This document shows positions 19,228 through 27,640 of a stretch of 64,000 bases of DNA, one piece after another. How positions within the stretch are numbered: position 1 is the first letter of the stretch; every line of letters begins with the position of its first letter. The notes under the pieces are model-generated. The model was not told the origin of the DNA. It made no database searches and worked only from the letters and a program-made list of their open reading frames with translations. The DNA is from an uncultured Apibacter sp. (GTDB taxonomy: Bacteria > Bacteroidota > Bacteroidia > Flavobacteriales > Weeksellaceae): assembly GCA_945280365.1 (NCBI GenBank), contig CALYQD010000002.1, positions 62,001-126,000 on the forward strand, written 5' to 3'. A program made the position numbers and the translations under genes.

Positions 19228-20220
19228 ATGGCTTTTAGATTATATAATGACAAAGGGATTGAATTTTTTATTGAAAATGAAATTTTCAATACACCAACTA
19301 ATTCAGATAAAGTTACACATCAAGTCATTTTCTTTATCAATCCACTAATAGGTAAAGGTTTCTTTAAAAAAATATTTATTAATGGAATACAAGTTGTATA
19401 CGGCACTGGAACTTTAGCAGAAAAAACACTTTTTTGCTTTGATAACGATGAAGAATCGATTCATATGTTTTTCTTACTAAAAGGTAAAAGTACTACTTTT
19501 TCCGATAAATTGACCTTTAATGTGGGTTTTGAGGCTAATCAACATAACTTAATATATACAAACCATATTAGCGGAAAAATACAATGGGAAAGCAATGATT
19601 TTCAACTATGCGAAATAAATTTTAACCGTGAAATTTTTGAACGTTTTGTTCCCGAGGAAGAATTATTCGCTAATTTCAAAACTTCAATAGACGAAGGAAA
19701 GTCAGGAACTTTTAGTGTACATAATTTTTTCATCAAACCTCAAATGTATCAACTCATTCAAGATATCATTGATTGTGAAAGAAAAGGAGTTTATAAAAAA
19801 ATGTTTTTGGAATCCAAAATTATTGAACTTCTACTATTGCAGTTGGAACAAATCTCTTCGCACGAAAACCATGTTCCTTCTATAAAGAAAAAAGACATTG
19901 AAAAGATCTATGCCGTTAAAGAGATAATTATAAAAAACCTCAACAAAAATATTTCACTTGTTGAATTAGCCCATCAAGTAGGTACTAACGAATTTATGTT
20001 AAAAAAAAATTTTAAACAATTATTTGGAACTACTGTATTTAGTTTTTGGAATGACGCAAAAATGGAACAAGCAAAATCAATGTTAATAAAGCAAGATATG
20101 AATATTAAAGAAATATCTGATTTAATCGGATATAAAAATCAAAGACATTTTGCCTCCGCATTTAAAAGAAAGTTCGGAATTTCTCCCAGTCAGTTAAAAA
20201 ATAATACACGATATTTTTAA
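19228..20220 (+). CDS. AraC-family transcriptional regulator
   Basis: A 330-residue regulator. The N-terminal 220 residues form a beta-rich effector domain without a signature I can name. The C-terminal 100 residues are a standard AraC/XylS double helix-turn-helix. The first HTH includes ISLVELAHQVGTNEFMLKKNFKQLFG and the second MNIKEISDLIGYKNQRHFASAFKRKFGISPSQLK, with the hallmark G-x-x-x-x-x-F-x-x-x-F-K-x-x-x-G-x-x-P. The long leader (about 80 bases) contains alternative hairpins. It is followed 288 bases later by a YceI gene in the same direction and faces the methyltransferase gene divergently, so either neighbour may be its target. Confidence 0.88.
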   Translation: MAFRLYNDKGIEFFIENEIFNTPTNSDKVTHQVIFFINPLIGKGFFKKIFINGIQVVYGTGTLAEKTLFCFDNDEESIHMFFLLKGKSTTFSDKLTFNVGFEANQHNLIYTNHISGKIQWESNDFQLCEINFNREIFERFVPEEELFANFKTSIDEGKSGTFSVHNFFIKPQMYQLIQDIIDCERKGVYKKMFLESKIIELLLLQLEQISSHENHVPSIKKKDIEKIYAVKEIIIKNLNKNISLVELAHQVGTNEFMLKKNFKQLFGTTVFSFWNDAKMEQAKSMLIKQDMNIKEISDLIGYKNQRHFASAFKRKFGISPSQLKNNTRYF

Positions 20221-20508
20221 TCAACTATAATATTTGAAATAAAATAGTATTATTTTAAGTTCATAAAATATCTTATTTAGTTAAAGTATGCTACCTTTCT
20301 TTTAGATTGACAATAAAATATTTTAAACCTAAATCGAACAGTATAAAAAATCTCAAAATAAAAATTAACACTTCATTATTAATATCTGGAATAATCTAGT
20401 GATAAGGAATGTTTTTTGAAATGAATTTAGAAAAAGGTCATTAAAACCTTATCAACTATAATTACCAAACTGCAACTTATCAACAGAAAAATATAAAATA
20501 GATAAATA

Positions 20509-21024
20509 ATGAAAACAAAATGGACAACAGATCCCGCACATTCTGAGATCTTCTTTAAAGTTAAACATATGGTAATTTCAACTGTTACTGGGGAATTTAC
20601 AAAGTTTCAAGGATCCGTAGAATCAGAAAATGATGATTTTACGAATGCAAAATTTGATTTTTCTATCGATACTGATTCTATAAATACTAAGATTAGTGAT
20701 AGAGATTCTCATCTAAAATCTGAAGCTTTTTTTAATACTTCACATTACCCTAAAATTACTTTTAAAAGCGATTCGGGAATAAAGAATAATTCCATTATAG
20801 GTATTCTTACCATAAAAGAAGTTAGCAAAGAAATTACGTTGGATGCAGATTTTGGCGGGATTGTCAAGGATCCATGGAATAATAGACGCGCCGGATTTGA
20901 GTTTAGTGGAAAACTGAATCGCAAAGACTTCGGTTTAAATTGGAGTCAAGTGACAGAGGCCGGAGGCTTAGTAGTCAGTAATGAAGTCAGATTACTTATA
21001 AATCTTGAATTTATAGCACAATAA
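20509..21024 (+). CDS. YceI-family lipocalin-like protein
   Basis: A 171-residue YceI/polyisoprenoid-binding barrel. Characteristic parts are the opening TKWTTDPAHSEIFFKVKHMVISTVTG, the middle DRDSHLKSEAFFNTSHYPKITFKS, and the end GFEFSGKLNRKDFGLNW. No signal peptide is present, so this copy is predicted to be cytoplasmic, unlike the E. coli protein. Family members bind isoprenoid or amphipathic chains and are often stress-induced. It is a single gene ending in a strong terminator at 21036. Confidence 0.92.
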   Translation: MKTKWTTDPAHSEIFFKVKHMVISTVTGEFTKFQGSVESENDDFTNAKFDFSIDTDSINTKISDRDSHLKSEAFFNTSHYPKITFKSDSGIKNNSIIGILTIKEVSKEITLDADFGGIVKDPWNNRRAGFEFSGKLNRKDFGLNWSQVTEAGGLVVSNEVRLLINLEFIAQ

Positions 21025-21035
21025 ACATTTTTTAG

Positions 21036-21069
21036 AAACAGATTGATTTTATAGAATCAATCTGTTTTT
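21036..21069 (+). terminator. rho-independent terminator after the YceI gene
   Basis: AAACAGATTGATT pairs perfectly (13 bp) with AATCAATCTGTTT around a 6-base loop and runs straight into a T-tract. Confidence 0.92.
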
Positions 21070-21211
21070 ACTTACTAATATGATTATCCAATATTTCTTT
21101 ATCATAATTAGATTATATCCAGTAAGCATTTAAATTCTAAAAAAAGATATAATTGATATTTCAATCGTTTATAAACATTTTTAAACTACCATAAACTAAT
21201 CATGTTTTATG

Positions 21212-21219
21212 TATTTTTG
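21212..21219 (+). promoter_or_regulatory. -7 promoter box TATTTTTG of metH (N-terminal part)
   Basis: TAnnTTTG match ending 19 bases before the start codon. It shows that the homocysteine-binding subunit is transcribed from its own promoter. Confidence 0.65.
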
Positions 21220-21238
21220 TATTTAGGTAAATGTAAAA

Positions 21239-22237
21239 ATGAAAATAGAAGAACTTATTAAAGAGAAAATTCTTATTTTAGATGGCGCCATGGGTACCAT
21301 GATTCAATTATATAAATTGAAAGAAGAGGATTATAGAGGCAATAGGTTTATTAGCTGGAATAGAGATTTGAAGGGAAATAATGATCTATTATCAATTACT
21401 CAGCCTGAAATTATAAAAAAAATTCATTTGGAATATTTTGAGGCTGGAGCAGACATCATTGAAACAAATACATTTAATTCAAATCGGATATCTATGGCGG
21501 ATTATGAAATGCAAGATTTTATCCAAGAACTCAATCATGCTTCGGTTCAAGTAGCAAAAGAGGCTCGAGATGAATTTTGGAAAAAAAATGGTAAAAAGCC
21601 TTTATATATCGCAGGATCCATAGGTCCAACTTCAAAAACAGCTTCTATCTCTCCAGATGTTAATGATCCTGCCTATCGTGAAGTCGATTTTGATTATCTA
21701 ACCGAGATATATAAAGAACAAGCAACCTCATTAATTAATTCGGGTGCTGACCTACTATTAGTCGAAACCATTTTTGATACTTTGAATGCAAAAGCAGCAT
21801 TTTTTGGTATTGAAGAAGCTTTTGATGAAACCGGTAAAAACCTCCCTTTGATGGCCTCAGGCACTATAACCGATGCTGCCGGAAGAACCTTATCGGGACA
21901 AACCACAGAAGCATTTCTTGTTTCTCTCTCACATTTACCCCTCTTATCTATCGGATTAAATTGCGCATTGGGAGCTGAACAATTATTACAATATTTAGAA
22001 ATATTGGCTAAGAATGCTCCTTTTTACATCAGTGCATATCCCAACGCTGGATTACCTAACCCTTTAGGTGGATATGATGAAACTCCTCAAATGATGGCAG
22101 ACAAGGTAAAATTATATTTAGAAAATCAATTGGTTAATATTTTAGGCGGATGTTGTGGCACTACTCCTGCACATATAAAACTATTCAGTGAACTAGCTGC
22201 TAATTATACTCCAAGACAAATTCCATCACTTATTTGA
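21239..22237 (+). CDS. metH: methionine synthase, N-terminal homocysteine-binding subunit
   Basis: A 332-residue homocysteine S-methyltransferase (beta/alpha)8 barrel equivalent to module 1 of MetH. It opens with ILDGAMGTMIQ. The zinc-ligand cysteines are present: Cys242 in GLNCALG and Cys305/Cys306 in GGCCGTTPAHI. The segments SIGPTSKTASISPDV and VETIFDTLNAKAAFF are typical of the MetH barrel. The protein stops where the pterin-binding module would begin; that module and the rest are encoded at 4533-7196. The two products must therefore meet in the cytoplasm to carry out methyl transfer from cobalamin to homocysteine. A stand-alone BhmT/MmuM-type enzyme is the alternative, but the MetH-like sequence and the matching partner make that less likely. 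Confidence 0.92.
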   Translation: MKIEELIKEKILILDGAMGTMIQLYKLKEEDYRGNRFISWNRDLKGNNDLLSITQPEIIKKIHLEYFEAGADIIETNTFNSNRISMADYEMQDFIQELNHASVQVAKEARDEFWKKNGKKPLYIAGSIGPTSKTASISPDVNDPAYREVDFDYLTEIYKEQATSLINSGADLLLVETIFDTLNAKAAFFGIEEAFDETGKNLPLMASGTITDAAGRTLSGQTTEAFLVSLSHLPLLSIGLNCALGAEQLLQYLEILAKNAPFYISAYPNAGLPNPLGGYDETPQMMADKVKLYLENQLVNILGGCCGTTPAHIKLFSELAANYTPRQIPSLI

Positions 22238-22284
22238 CATATTCTTAATTGTAAAATATCTTACTTTTAACAATTACAAATATA

Positions 22285-22317
22285 AAAAGGGAGTTAAAGC
22301 ATTAAATCTTTAACTCC
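22285..22317 (-). terminator. terminator serving hsp20 (possibly both strands)
   Basis: GGAGTTAAAG (22290-22299) pairs with CTTTAACTCC (22308-22317) in a perfect 10 bp stem with an 8-base loop. On the minus strand the stem is followed by CTTTTTATA, fitting termination of hsp20. The plus-strand side lacks a long T-run. Confidence 0.8.
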
Positions 22318-22354
22318 TTAACATAAATATTGATAAATTATTCTCTATGTAAAT

Positions 22355-22771
22355 TTATTTTACTTCAATTTGTTTAGGTGCAATTTCGGTTTGTTCTTTT
22401 TTGGGTAAAACCAATTTTAATACTCCGTCTTTATAGGAAGCATGTATTTTAGTTGCATCTATATTACTGTCATCTAAAGTAAAACTACGCTTAAAACTTG
22501 ATTGGAAATACTCTGTCCTATGAGACTTTTTATTGTGTGTTTCAGTTTTTTTATCATAGCTGATAGTCAATAATCCTTTTTCTAGATTTACTTTAAAATC
22601 ATCTTTTTTTAATCCCGGAGCATATAAATCTACCTCAAAATTTTCTTTATCTTCAGAAATATTTACTGGAGGAAATTTTAATTCTGCTCTATTCCATGCC
22701 GGAGCATTAGAAAAAAAATCATCTAATAAGTTTCCAAAACTCTTGCTGTTACTTTTAATTAAATCTGCCAT
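22355..22771 (-). CDS. hsp20: small heat-shock protein, Hsp20/alpha-crystallin family
   Basis: A 138-residue ATP-independent chaperone that holds unfolding proteins in the cytoplasm. A short N-terminal arm (LLDDFFSN) precedes the alpha-crystallin domain (about 35-125), with VDLYAPGLKKDDFKVNLEKGLLTIS, YFQSSFKRSFTLDD and the signature YKDGVLKLVLPKKE. The C-terminal tail carries IEV, the I-x-I/V type oligomerisation motif. It is transcribed alone, with the terminator at 22285-22317. An inverted repeat AATGACA-TTT-TGTCATT lies 119 bases upstream and may be an operator. Confidence 0.95.
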   Translation of the reverse strand: MADLIKSNSKSFGNLLDDFFSNAPAWNRAELKFPPVNISEDKENFEVDLYAPGLKKDDFKVNLEKGLLTISYDKKTETHNKKSHRTEYFQSSFKRSFTLDDSNIDATKIHASYKDGVLKLVLPKKEQTEIAPKQIEVK

Positions 22772-22889
22772 AACTTTTTTTAATTTTTTAAGATTTATAA
22801 TGAATGATTTTCAAATTACAGACCAAAAAATATAAAAAGCCATAATTAATTTATTGACAAGGATTTAAATCTAATATATTATTTTTTAA

Positions 22890-22906
22890 AATGACATTTT
22901 GTCATT
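22890..22906. promoter_or_regulatory. inverted repeat AATGACA-N3-TGTCATT between hsp20 and dedA
   Basis: A perfect 7-base inverted repeat with a 3-base spacer between two divergent genes. The geometry suits a dimeric repressor site. No regulator is assigned. Confidence 0.4.
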
Positions 22907-23059
22907 AAAATCAATGATTATACAATAAATTAGGTAATTTTGTCGTTATAATTATATTAATTAAAATATTATTATATTTTATTTCATTTATAATACCTCT
23001 ATGATTTTAGTATATTTACAATCTAATTTATTTTTTAATTTCTAGTTCAAATATTATTC

Positions 23060-23713
23060 ATGGAAACCCTACATTATTTAATTGATTTCATTCTTCACAT
23101 AAATATACACTTAAACGAATTAATGCGCAATTACGGCAATTGGGTATATGTGATTCTTTTCTTAATTATATTTTGCGAAACCGGCTTGGTGATTACCCCT
23201 TTTTTGCCGGGAGACTCATTATTATTTTCGGCGGGCGCTTTGGCTGCAGCTAGTGATGAATTTAGCATTTACTTATTAGCATTATTATTTGTTGTCGGTG
23301 CTATTGTCGGAGATACGCTTAATTTTGAAATTGGAAAATATTTTGGACATAAGCTTTTTAGCAATCCTAATTCCAAGATATTTAAGCAAAGTTATCTCCA
23401 AAAAACTCACAAATTTTATGAAAAACACGGAGGTAAAACTATTATTCTTGCAAGGTTTGTTCCTATTGTAAGAACATTTGCCCCTTTTGTTGCCGGAATG
23501 GGACGTATGAGCTATAAATATTTTATTTTCTACAATATTATCGGAGGCATTTTATGGGTATTTATTTTCTTATTCCTTGGATATTTTGTTGGTAACATCG
23601 AATGGGTAAAAAATAACCTACCTCTTTTAATGGTCTTAATAATCATCGTTTCCATTTTCCCTGGAATTTTTGAAATTTTAAGAAACAAATTGGTAAACAA
23701 AAAGGATAAATAA
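23060..23713 (+). CDS. DedA-family membrane protein
   Basis: A 217-residue inner-membrane protein of the DedA/SNARE-associated (VTT) family. Members include undecaprenyl-phosphate and other lipid flippases or carriers linked to membrane potential and envelope stress. It shows the re-entrant hairpin region with [25 protein letters not shown] (about 40-65). The family signature [27 protein letters not shown] lies at about 133-160, with the conserved Arg and Pro. About five membrane helices follow. It is the first of two plus-strand membrane protein genes but is separated from the symporter gene by 118 bases and a promoter box. Confidence 0.92.
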   Translation: METLHYLIDFILHINIHLNELMRNYGNWVYVILFLIIFCETGLVITPFLPGDSLLFSAGALAAASDEFSIYLLALLFVVGAIVGDTLNFEIGKYFGHKLFSNPNSKIFKQSYLQKTHKFYEKHGGKTIILARFVPIVRTFAPFVAGMGRMSYKYFIFYNIIGGILWVFIFLFLGYFVGNIEWVKNNLPLLMVLIIIVSIFPGIFEILRNKLVNKKDK

Positions 23714-23760
23714 ACTCATATATATTAAATTAAGAGTTTTTAATTAAAATTAAATTTTAA

Positions 23761-23768
23761 TATATTTG
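23761..23768 (+). promoter_or_regulatory. -7 promoter box TATATTTG before the symporter gene
   Basis: TAnnTTTG match 63 bases upstream of the start codon at 23832. Confidence 0.5.
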
Positions 23769-23831
23769 TTTGTTTTTTATCCATTATTGGATAATTTGAC
23801 GATAAAAATTTACAAAAACTCTTAAATTTTC

Positions 23832-25229
23832 ATGAATATATCACGTTTTTTAAATTTCCTTCCTTTTATCTTATTTACATTAACAGGTATACTGTATCTG
23901 ATTGGTTATCTTTTTGGAATAATTCCTGAAGCATTATTATTCGCTTGTCGTTGGTTATTTAACATTTCAATAATTATTTATGCTTTTAAAAAGAGAAATT
24001 TAACGATATGGATTTTTGTAGCTCTAATATTAGGTGCTTGTATAGGACATGATTTTCCCGCTATCAGCGGAAAATTAGACATATTAAGTAAAATATTTTT
24101 AAAATTAATAAAAACAATCATTGCTCCCCTTATATTTGCAACTCTTGTACATGGAATAGCAGGTCACTCAGATTTAAAGCAGGTAGGACGAATGGGCTGG
24201 AAATCTTTAGTTTACTTTGAAATCGTTACTACTTTTGCACTCTTTATAGGTTTAGCAGCCATTAATATTACACAAGCCGGTGTTGGCACGAAGAAAATAG
24301 ATGTTATCCACGAAAAATTACCGGAAACTTCCTCCCAAAGTTGGGAAGATATTATTCTACATATTTTCCCTGAAAATGTAGCAAAATCGGTAGCTGAAGG
24401 ACAGGTTTTACAAATTGTAGTTTTTAGTATTATTTTTGGAATTGCCCTAGCAATGATTAGTGAAAAAAAGCGATCCTTTATGGTAAATTTCACAGATAGT
24501 CTGGCCGATACTATGTTCAAATTTACCAACATAATTATGTATTTTGCTCCATTCGGTGTATTTGGTGCTATGGCTTATACCATTTCCCATATGGGATTGG
24601 ATGCTTTAATACCTCTTGTAAAACTTTTATTGACTTTATATGGAGCTTTAATTGTATTTATACTTATCGTATTCTTACCCATAGCTTTACTTATAAAATT
24701 GCCTATTAAAAGATTTATTCAAGAAATTAAAGATGTAGCTTTTTTAGCTTTTTCAACGGCTAGTTCCGAAGCTGCCTTACCCAAAGCAATGATCGCAATG
24801 GAAAGGTTGGGTGTTCCAAGAAAAATAATCGCTTTTGTAATGCCCACAGGATATAGTTTTAATCTAGATGGAACTACATTATATTTGTCTTTAGCCATTA
24901 TATTTGTAGCGCAGGCAACTGGTGTTCATGTATCTTTTACTACCCAATTAATTATGGTACTTACTTTAATAATAACAAGTAAAGGAGTTGCCGGAGTACC
25001 ACGTGCGTCTTTAGTTATCTTAATGGGCACAGCAACCACTTTCAATTTACAAGAATGGCCTATATTAATGATATTGGGAATAGATACTTTAATGGATATG
25101 GCTCGTGCGACAGTAAATGTTATTGGAAATTGTTTAGCTTCTGTAGTTATTGCTAAATGGGAAGGCGAATTTGATCCTAATACGGTAGAACAAAATCTTT
25201 TAGAAGAAAACAAAATACAAAACATCTAA
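23832..25229 (+). CDS. dicarboxylate/amino acid:cation symporter (DAACS family)
   Basis: A 465-residue GltP/DctA-like secondary transporter for glutamate, aspartate or C4-dicarboxylates coupled to protons or sodium. The N-terminal extension of two membrane helices (about 8-55) precedes the usual scaffold. The transport core is clear: the HP1 hairpin FSTASSEAALPKAM (about 312-325), the unwound TM7 region PTGYSFNLDGTTLYLSLA (about 340-357), HP2 with SKGVAGVPRASLVILMGT, and TM8 with GIDTLMDMARATVNVIGNCLA. Substrate choice between glutamate and dicarboxylates cannot be decided by eye. It ends in a strong terminator at 25291. Confidence 0.93.
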   Translation: MNISRFLNFLPFILFTLTGILYLIGYLFGIIPEALLFACRWLFNISIIIYAFKKRNLTIWIFVALILGACIGHDFPAISGKLDILSKIFLKLIKTIIAPLIFATLVHGIAGHSDLKQVGRMGWKSLVYFEIVTTFALFIGLAAINITQAGVGTKKIDVIHEKLPETSSQSWEDIILHIFPENVAKSVAEGQVLQIVVFSIIFGIALAMISEKKRSFMVNFTDSLADTMFKFTNIIMYFAPFGVFGAMAYTISHMGLDALIPLVKLLLTLYGALIVFILIVFLPIALLIKLPIKRFIQEIKDVAFLAFSTASSEAALPKAMIAMERLGVPRKIIAFVMPTGYSFNLDGTTLYLSLAIIFVAQATGVHVSFTTQLIMVLTLIITSKGVAGVPRASLVILMGTATTFNLQEWPILMILGIDTLMDMARATVNVIGNCLASVVIAKWEGEFDPNTVEQNLLEENKIQNI

Positions 25230-25290
25230 ATATTAGATTATTGATTAGTTTACAGATTCATATTAATACAATTAGACATATAAAATAAAG

Positions 25291-25327
25291 AAAATCAGTT
25301 TTTTTATATGAATAAAAACTGATTTTT
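25291..25327 (+). terminator. rho-independent terminator after the symporter gene
   Basis: AAAATCAGTTTTT pairs over 13 bases with AAAAACTGATTTT around a 10-base loop; the descending arm supplies the T-tract. Confidence 0.8.
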
Positions 25328-25637
25328 CTTCTCATTGGACTTATTTTTTTATGAGGCTACTTAAAGTAATTAATGCTTCTTTAAAATTTAAAACAATTTT
25401 ATATTACCTTAAATTTATGCTTGTTTTAAAAAAATTAATTATAAAGCGTAGATCAAAATAATCCCTTTAAAATTTTATTATTAGTTCTGAGATTTTCTCA
25501 TTTTGAAAATTTAATTAAAAACAATACATGAGCTGTTTTTAATCAAATTTAATTAATATTAGCTTAAATAGATATCTAAAATATTAATTTTTTTGCATAG
25601 CTAATAATTACCATACAATTATATAAAGTTTTACTTA
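25328..25637. other. AT-rich intergenic stretch with a weak inverted repeat
   Basis: No gene is visible. An inverted repeat ATTAAAAACA/TGTTTTTAAT at 25514-25543 with a 10-base loop lies 95 bases beyond the stop of the minus-strand fusion gene and could be its terminator, but it lacks a separate T-run. Confidence 0.4.
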
Positions 25638-27512
25638 TTACATATAAGGCATAAAAGCATTTATAACTATAGGCGGTATATCCAATAATTTATAATCTTT
25701 AGGAGAAACAAATATCAATTGTTGTTTTCCCTTTCCTAATAAATTTCCTGCAGAATCATAAACCTGATGTTCTAACGTTGCAATCTTACGATTATATTCT
25801 GAAACACGTATCTTAACACTAATCCTCTCAAATTCACGAGTTTCGGTAATATATTTATGCTCAAAAGACCGAGTCAATATCAAAAAGGTGGTATCTTTTA
25901 AGTTAAAATCAGGCAATACATAATTAAAAAATAATTCTCTGGTCTTTCCTACCCATAAAGCATACACACCAAAATATACATTTCCCACGGAATTTGTATC
26001 AGAATAGGTTGCCATAAATGTATGCACAAACCATTTATCTTCAAAATGACTTCCTGTGCTTACCTCCAGCGTTTTTCCATTGATTGCCGTTTGTGTAGCT
26101 TTAGATAAATTTTTTAATACAGGTATTTCAGATGCTGCATCAATAACCTCTTCAACTTTTTCTTTTACAACTCTTAATAAATCAGTATTTAAAACTAACC
26201 AAAAAACATAAACAATTGGTAATATCGATCCTAAAATCATCAGCGATGCCATTTGCATAAAATATCCTCCTGCAAAAACTACTAAGGAAAGCGCTCCAAT
26301 TGAAAAGAGCTTAACTTGTGGAAGCGAATGTTGTGAATTAGGAACAAAACATCTAGCTATACCCAAGGATGCATAGGCTACAAAAAAAGTCGCATAAAAT
26401 ACCATAAAATATTCCAGCTCGACATTAGCTAACACAGAAAATATGGTTATCAATCCTACCAAGATATAAGTAGGAATAGGTGAACCAGGAATTCCATTGG
26501 GAATCATTGACAAGACCGGACTAGTACTATTTTTAGAAATTTCTTTTAGAAACCATTGAGTTGATACATAGCCACTATCTAATGTTGTTAAAACTGCTAA
26601 CATAATAAATAAATAATACGATAAGGGAACCCATTCAGGAAGTATGGATTGGAAATATATCATATAATTAACAATTAATTCATGACCATATCTTATTCCC
26701 CCTAACCCAACAGATGCCATATCCGAATGAAACCATTCACTATTAAAAACTAAACTTGCCAATAAACCGTGAAAAATAAGAAATAGAAAAAAAATAACGG
26801 AACCGAAAAAGTATCCGCTGCAAATATTACATCCTTCTTTTCTCATTTGTATCGCTCGGTGCCATTGTTGTAAATCAAGCCAAGGCCCTACAAAAAAACC
26901 TACCAGAATTGCAACCATGTATCCTAAAAAAATCGGTTTTCTAGTTTCTTCTTTGATCCATGCACTGTAGCTATAGATCTCTTTAGGCTGTAAATAAACC
27001 AGTAAAGAAACAATAATAACCAGTATGATTGCACCAACAAATAAATGCCAATATTTTATAGATTTAATTGAAAATTCCTCGCCTATTAAACATGCAGCAG
27101 ATATAACGAGGGAAACTACTAGCAACAGCGAAAAGATTTGCAATATATTCCCTTCATTTTCCCATCCCGGCCAATAAGAAACTAATAAGGGTATAAATAA
27201 ATATTTTACTGTAGCAAATACTGTTAAAGTGAGAGCCAATAATTGATACAGATATAAACTGAGACGGAAAGGTTTAGACCATTTTTTAAAAAATCGCTCT
27301 AAAGATTCTTGTCCTTTATCTCGACGGGCGATCTTTTGAGCTCCGTAACCAAATAAAAATAGTCCAATTGAATTAAGAAAAGCAAAACTAAATAACCCAG
27401 TTAACCCGAATAAATAGGTTACTTGTACGGAAAAAAATAATCCTAATCCCCACAACCACGAAAGAGCAACTGAATTACCCCAAAAAAAAGTATTTAGAAT
27501 TCTAGATTTCAT
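25638..27512 (-). CDS. multi-spanning transporter-like protein fused to an enediyne-type hotdog thioesterase domain
   Basis: The 624-residue protein has two parts. Residues 12-441 form about 12-13 membrane helices with loops such as GPWLDLQQWHRAIQMRKEG (209-227) and TTLDSGYVSTQWFLKE (309-324), loosely reminiscent of sodium:solute symporters. A hydrophilic linker (445-490) leads to a cytoplasmic-type hotdog domain (about 492-610). The hotdog contains DTNSVGNVYFGVYALWVGKTREL (505-527), split here as DTNSVG then NVYF. The catalytic Asp of classical 4-hydroxybenzoyl-CoA/YbgC thioesterases is replaced by Asn507. The residues Asn507, Tyr513 and Arg525 match the Asn-Tyr-Arg set of enediyne polyketide thioesterases such as CalE7. 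The gene lies 128 bases downstream of the ABC exporter operon on the same strand. Substrate and physiological role are unknown. Confidence 0.85.
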   Translation of the reverse strand: MKSRILNTFFWGNSVALSWLWGLGLFFSVQVTYLFGLTGLFSFAFLNSIGLFLFGYGAQKIARRDKGQESLERFFKKWSKPFRLSLYLYQLLALTLTVFATVKYLFIPLLVSYWPGWENEGNILQIFSLLLVVSLVISAACLIGEEFSIKSIKYWHLFVGAIILVIIVSLLVYLQPKEIYSYSAWIKEETRKPIFLGYMVAILVGFFVGPWLDLQQWHRAIQMRKEGCNICSGYFFGSVIFFLFLIFHGLLASLVFNSEWFHSDMASVGLGGIRYGHELIVNYMIYFQSILPEWVPLSYYLFIMLAVLTTLDSGYVSTQWFLKEISKNSTSPVLSMIPNGIPGSPIPTYILVGLITIFSVLANVELEYFMVFYATFFVAYASLGIARCFVPNSQHSLPQVKLFSIGALSLVVFAGGYFMQMASLMILGSILPIVYVFWLVLNTDLLRVVKEKVEEVIDAASEIPVLKNLSKATQTAINGKTLEVSTGSHFEDKWFVHTFMATYSDTNSVGNVYFGVYALWVGKTRELFFNYVLPDFNLKDTTFLILTRSFEHKYITETREFERISVKIRVSEYNRKIATLEHQVYDSAGNLLGKGKQQLIFVSPKDYKLLDIPPIVINAFMPYM

Positions 27513-27640
27513 TTATTTTCAATTTAAAGCCCAAGTTATAAATTTCATCTTTATAAAATATAAACTTTTCAAAAATAATGCATAAAAATTTTATTCTATT
27601 CTCATTATTCTTAAGAATACACTAGAAGATGTACATACAA

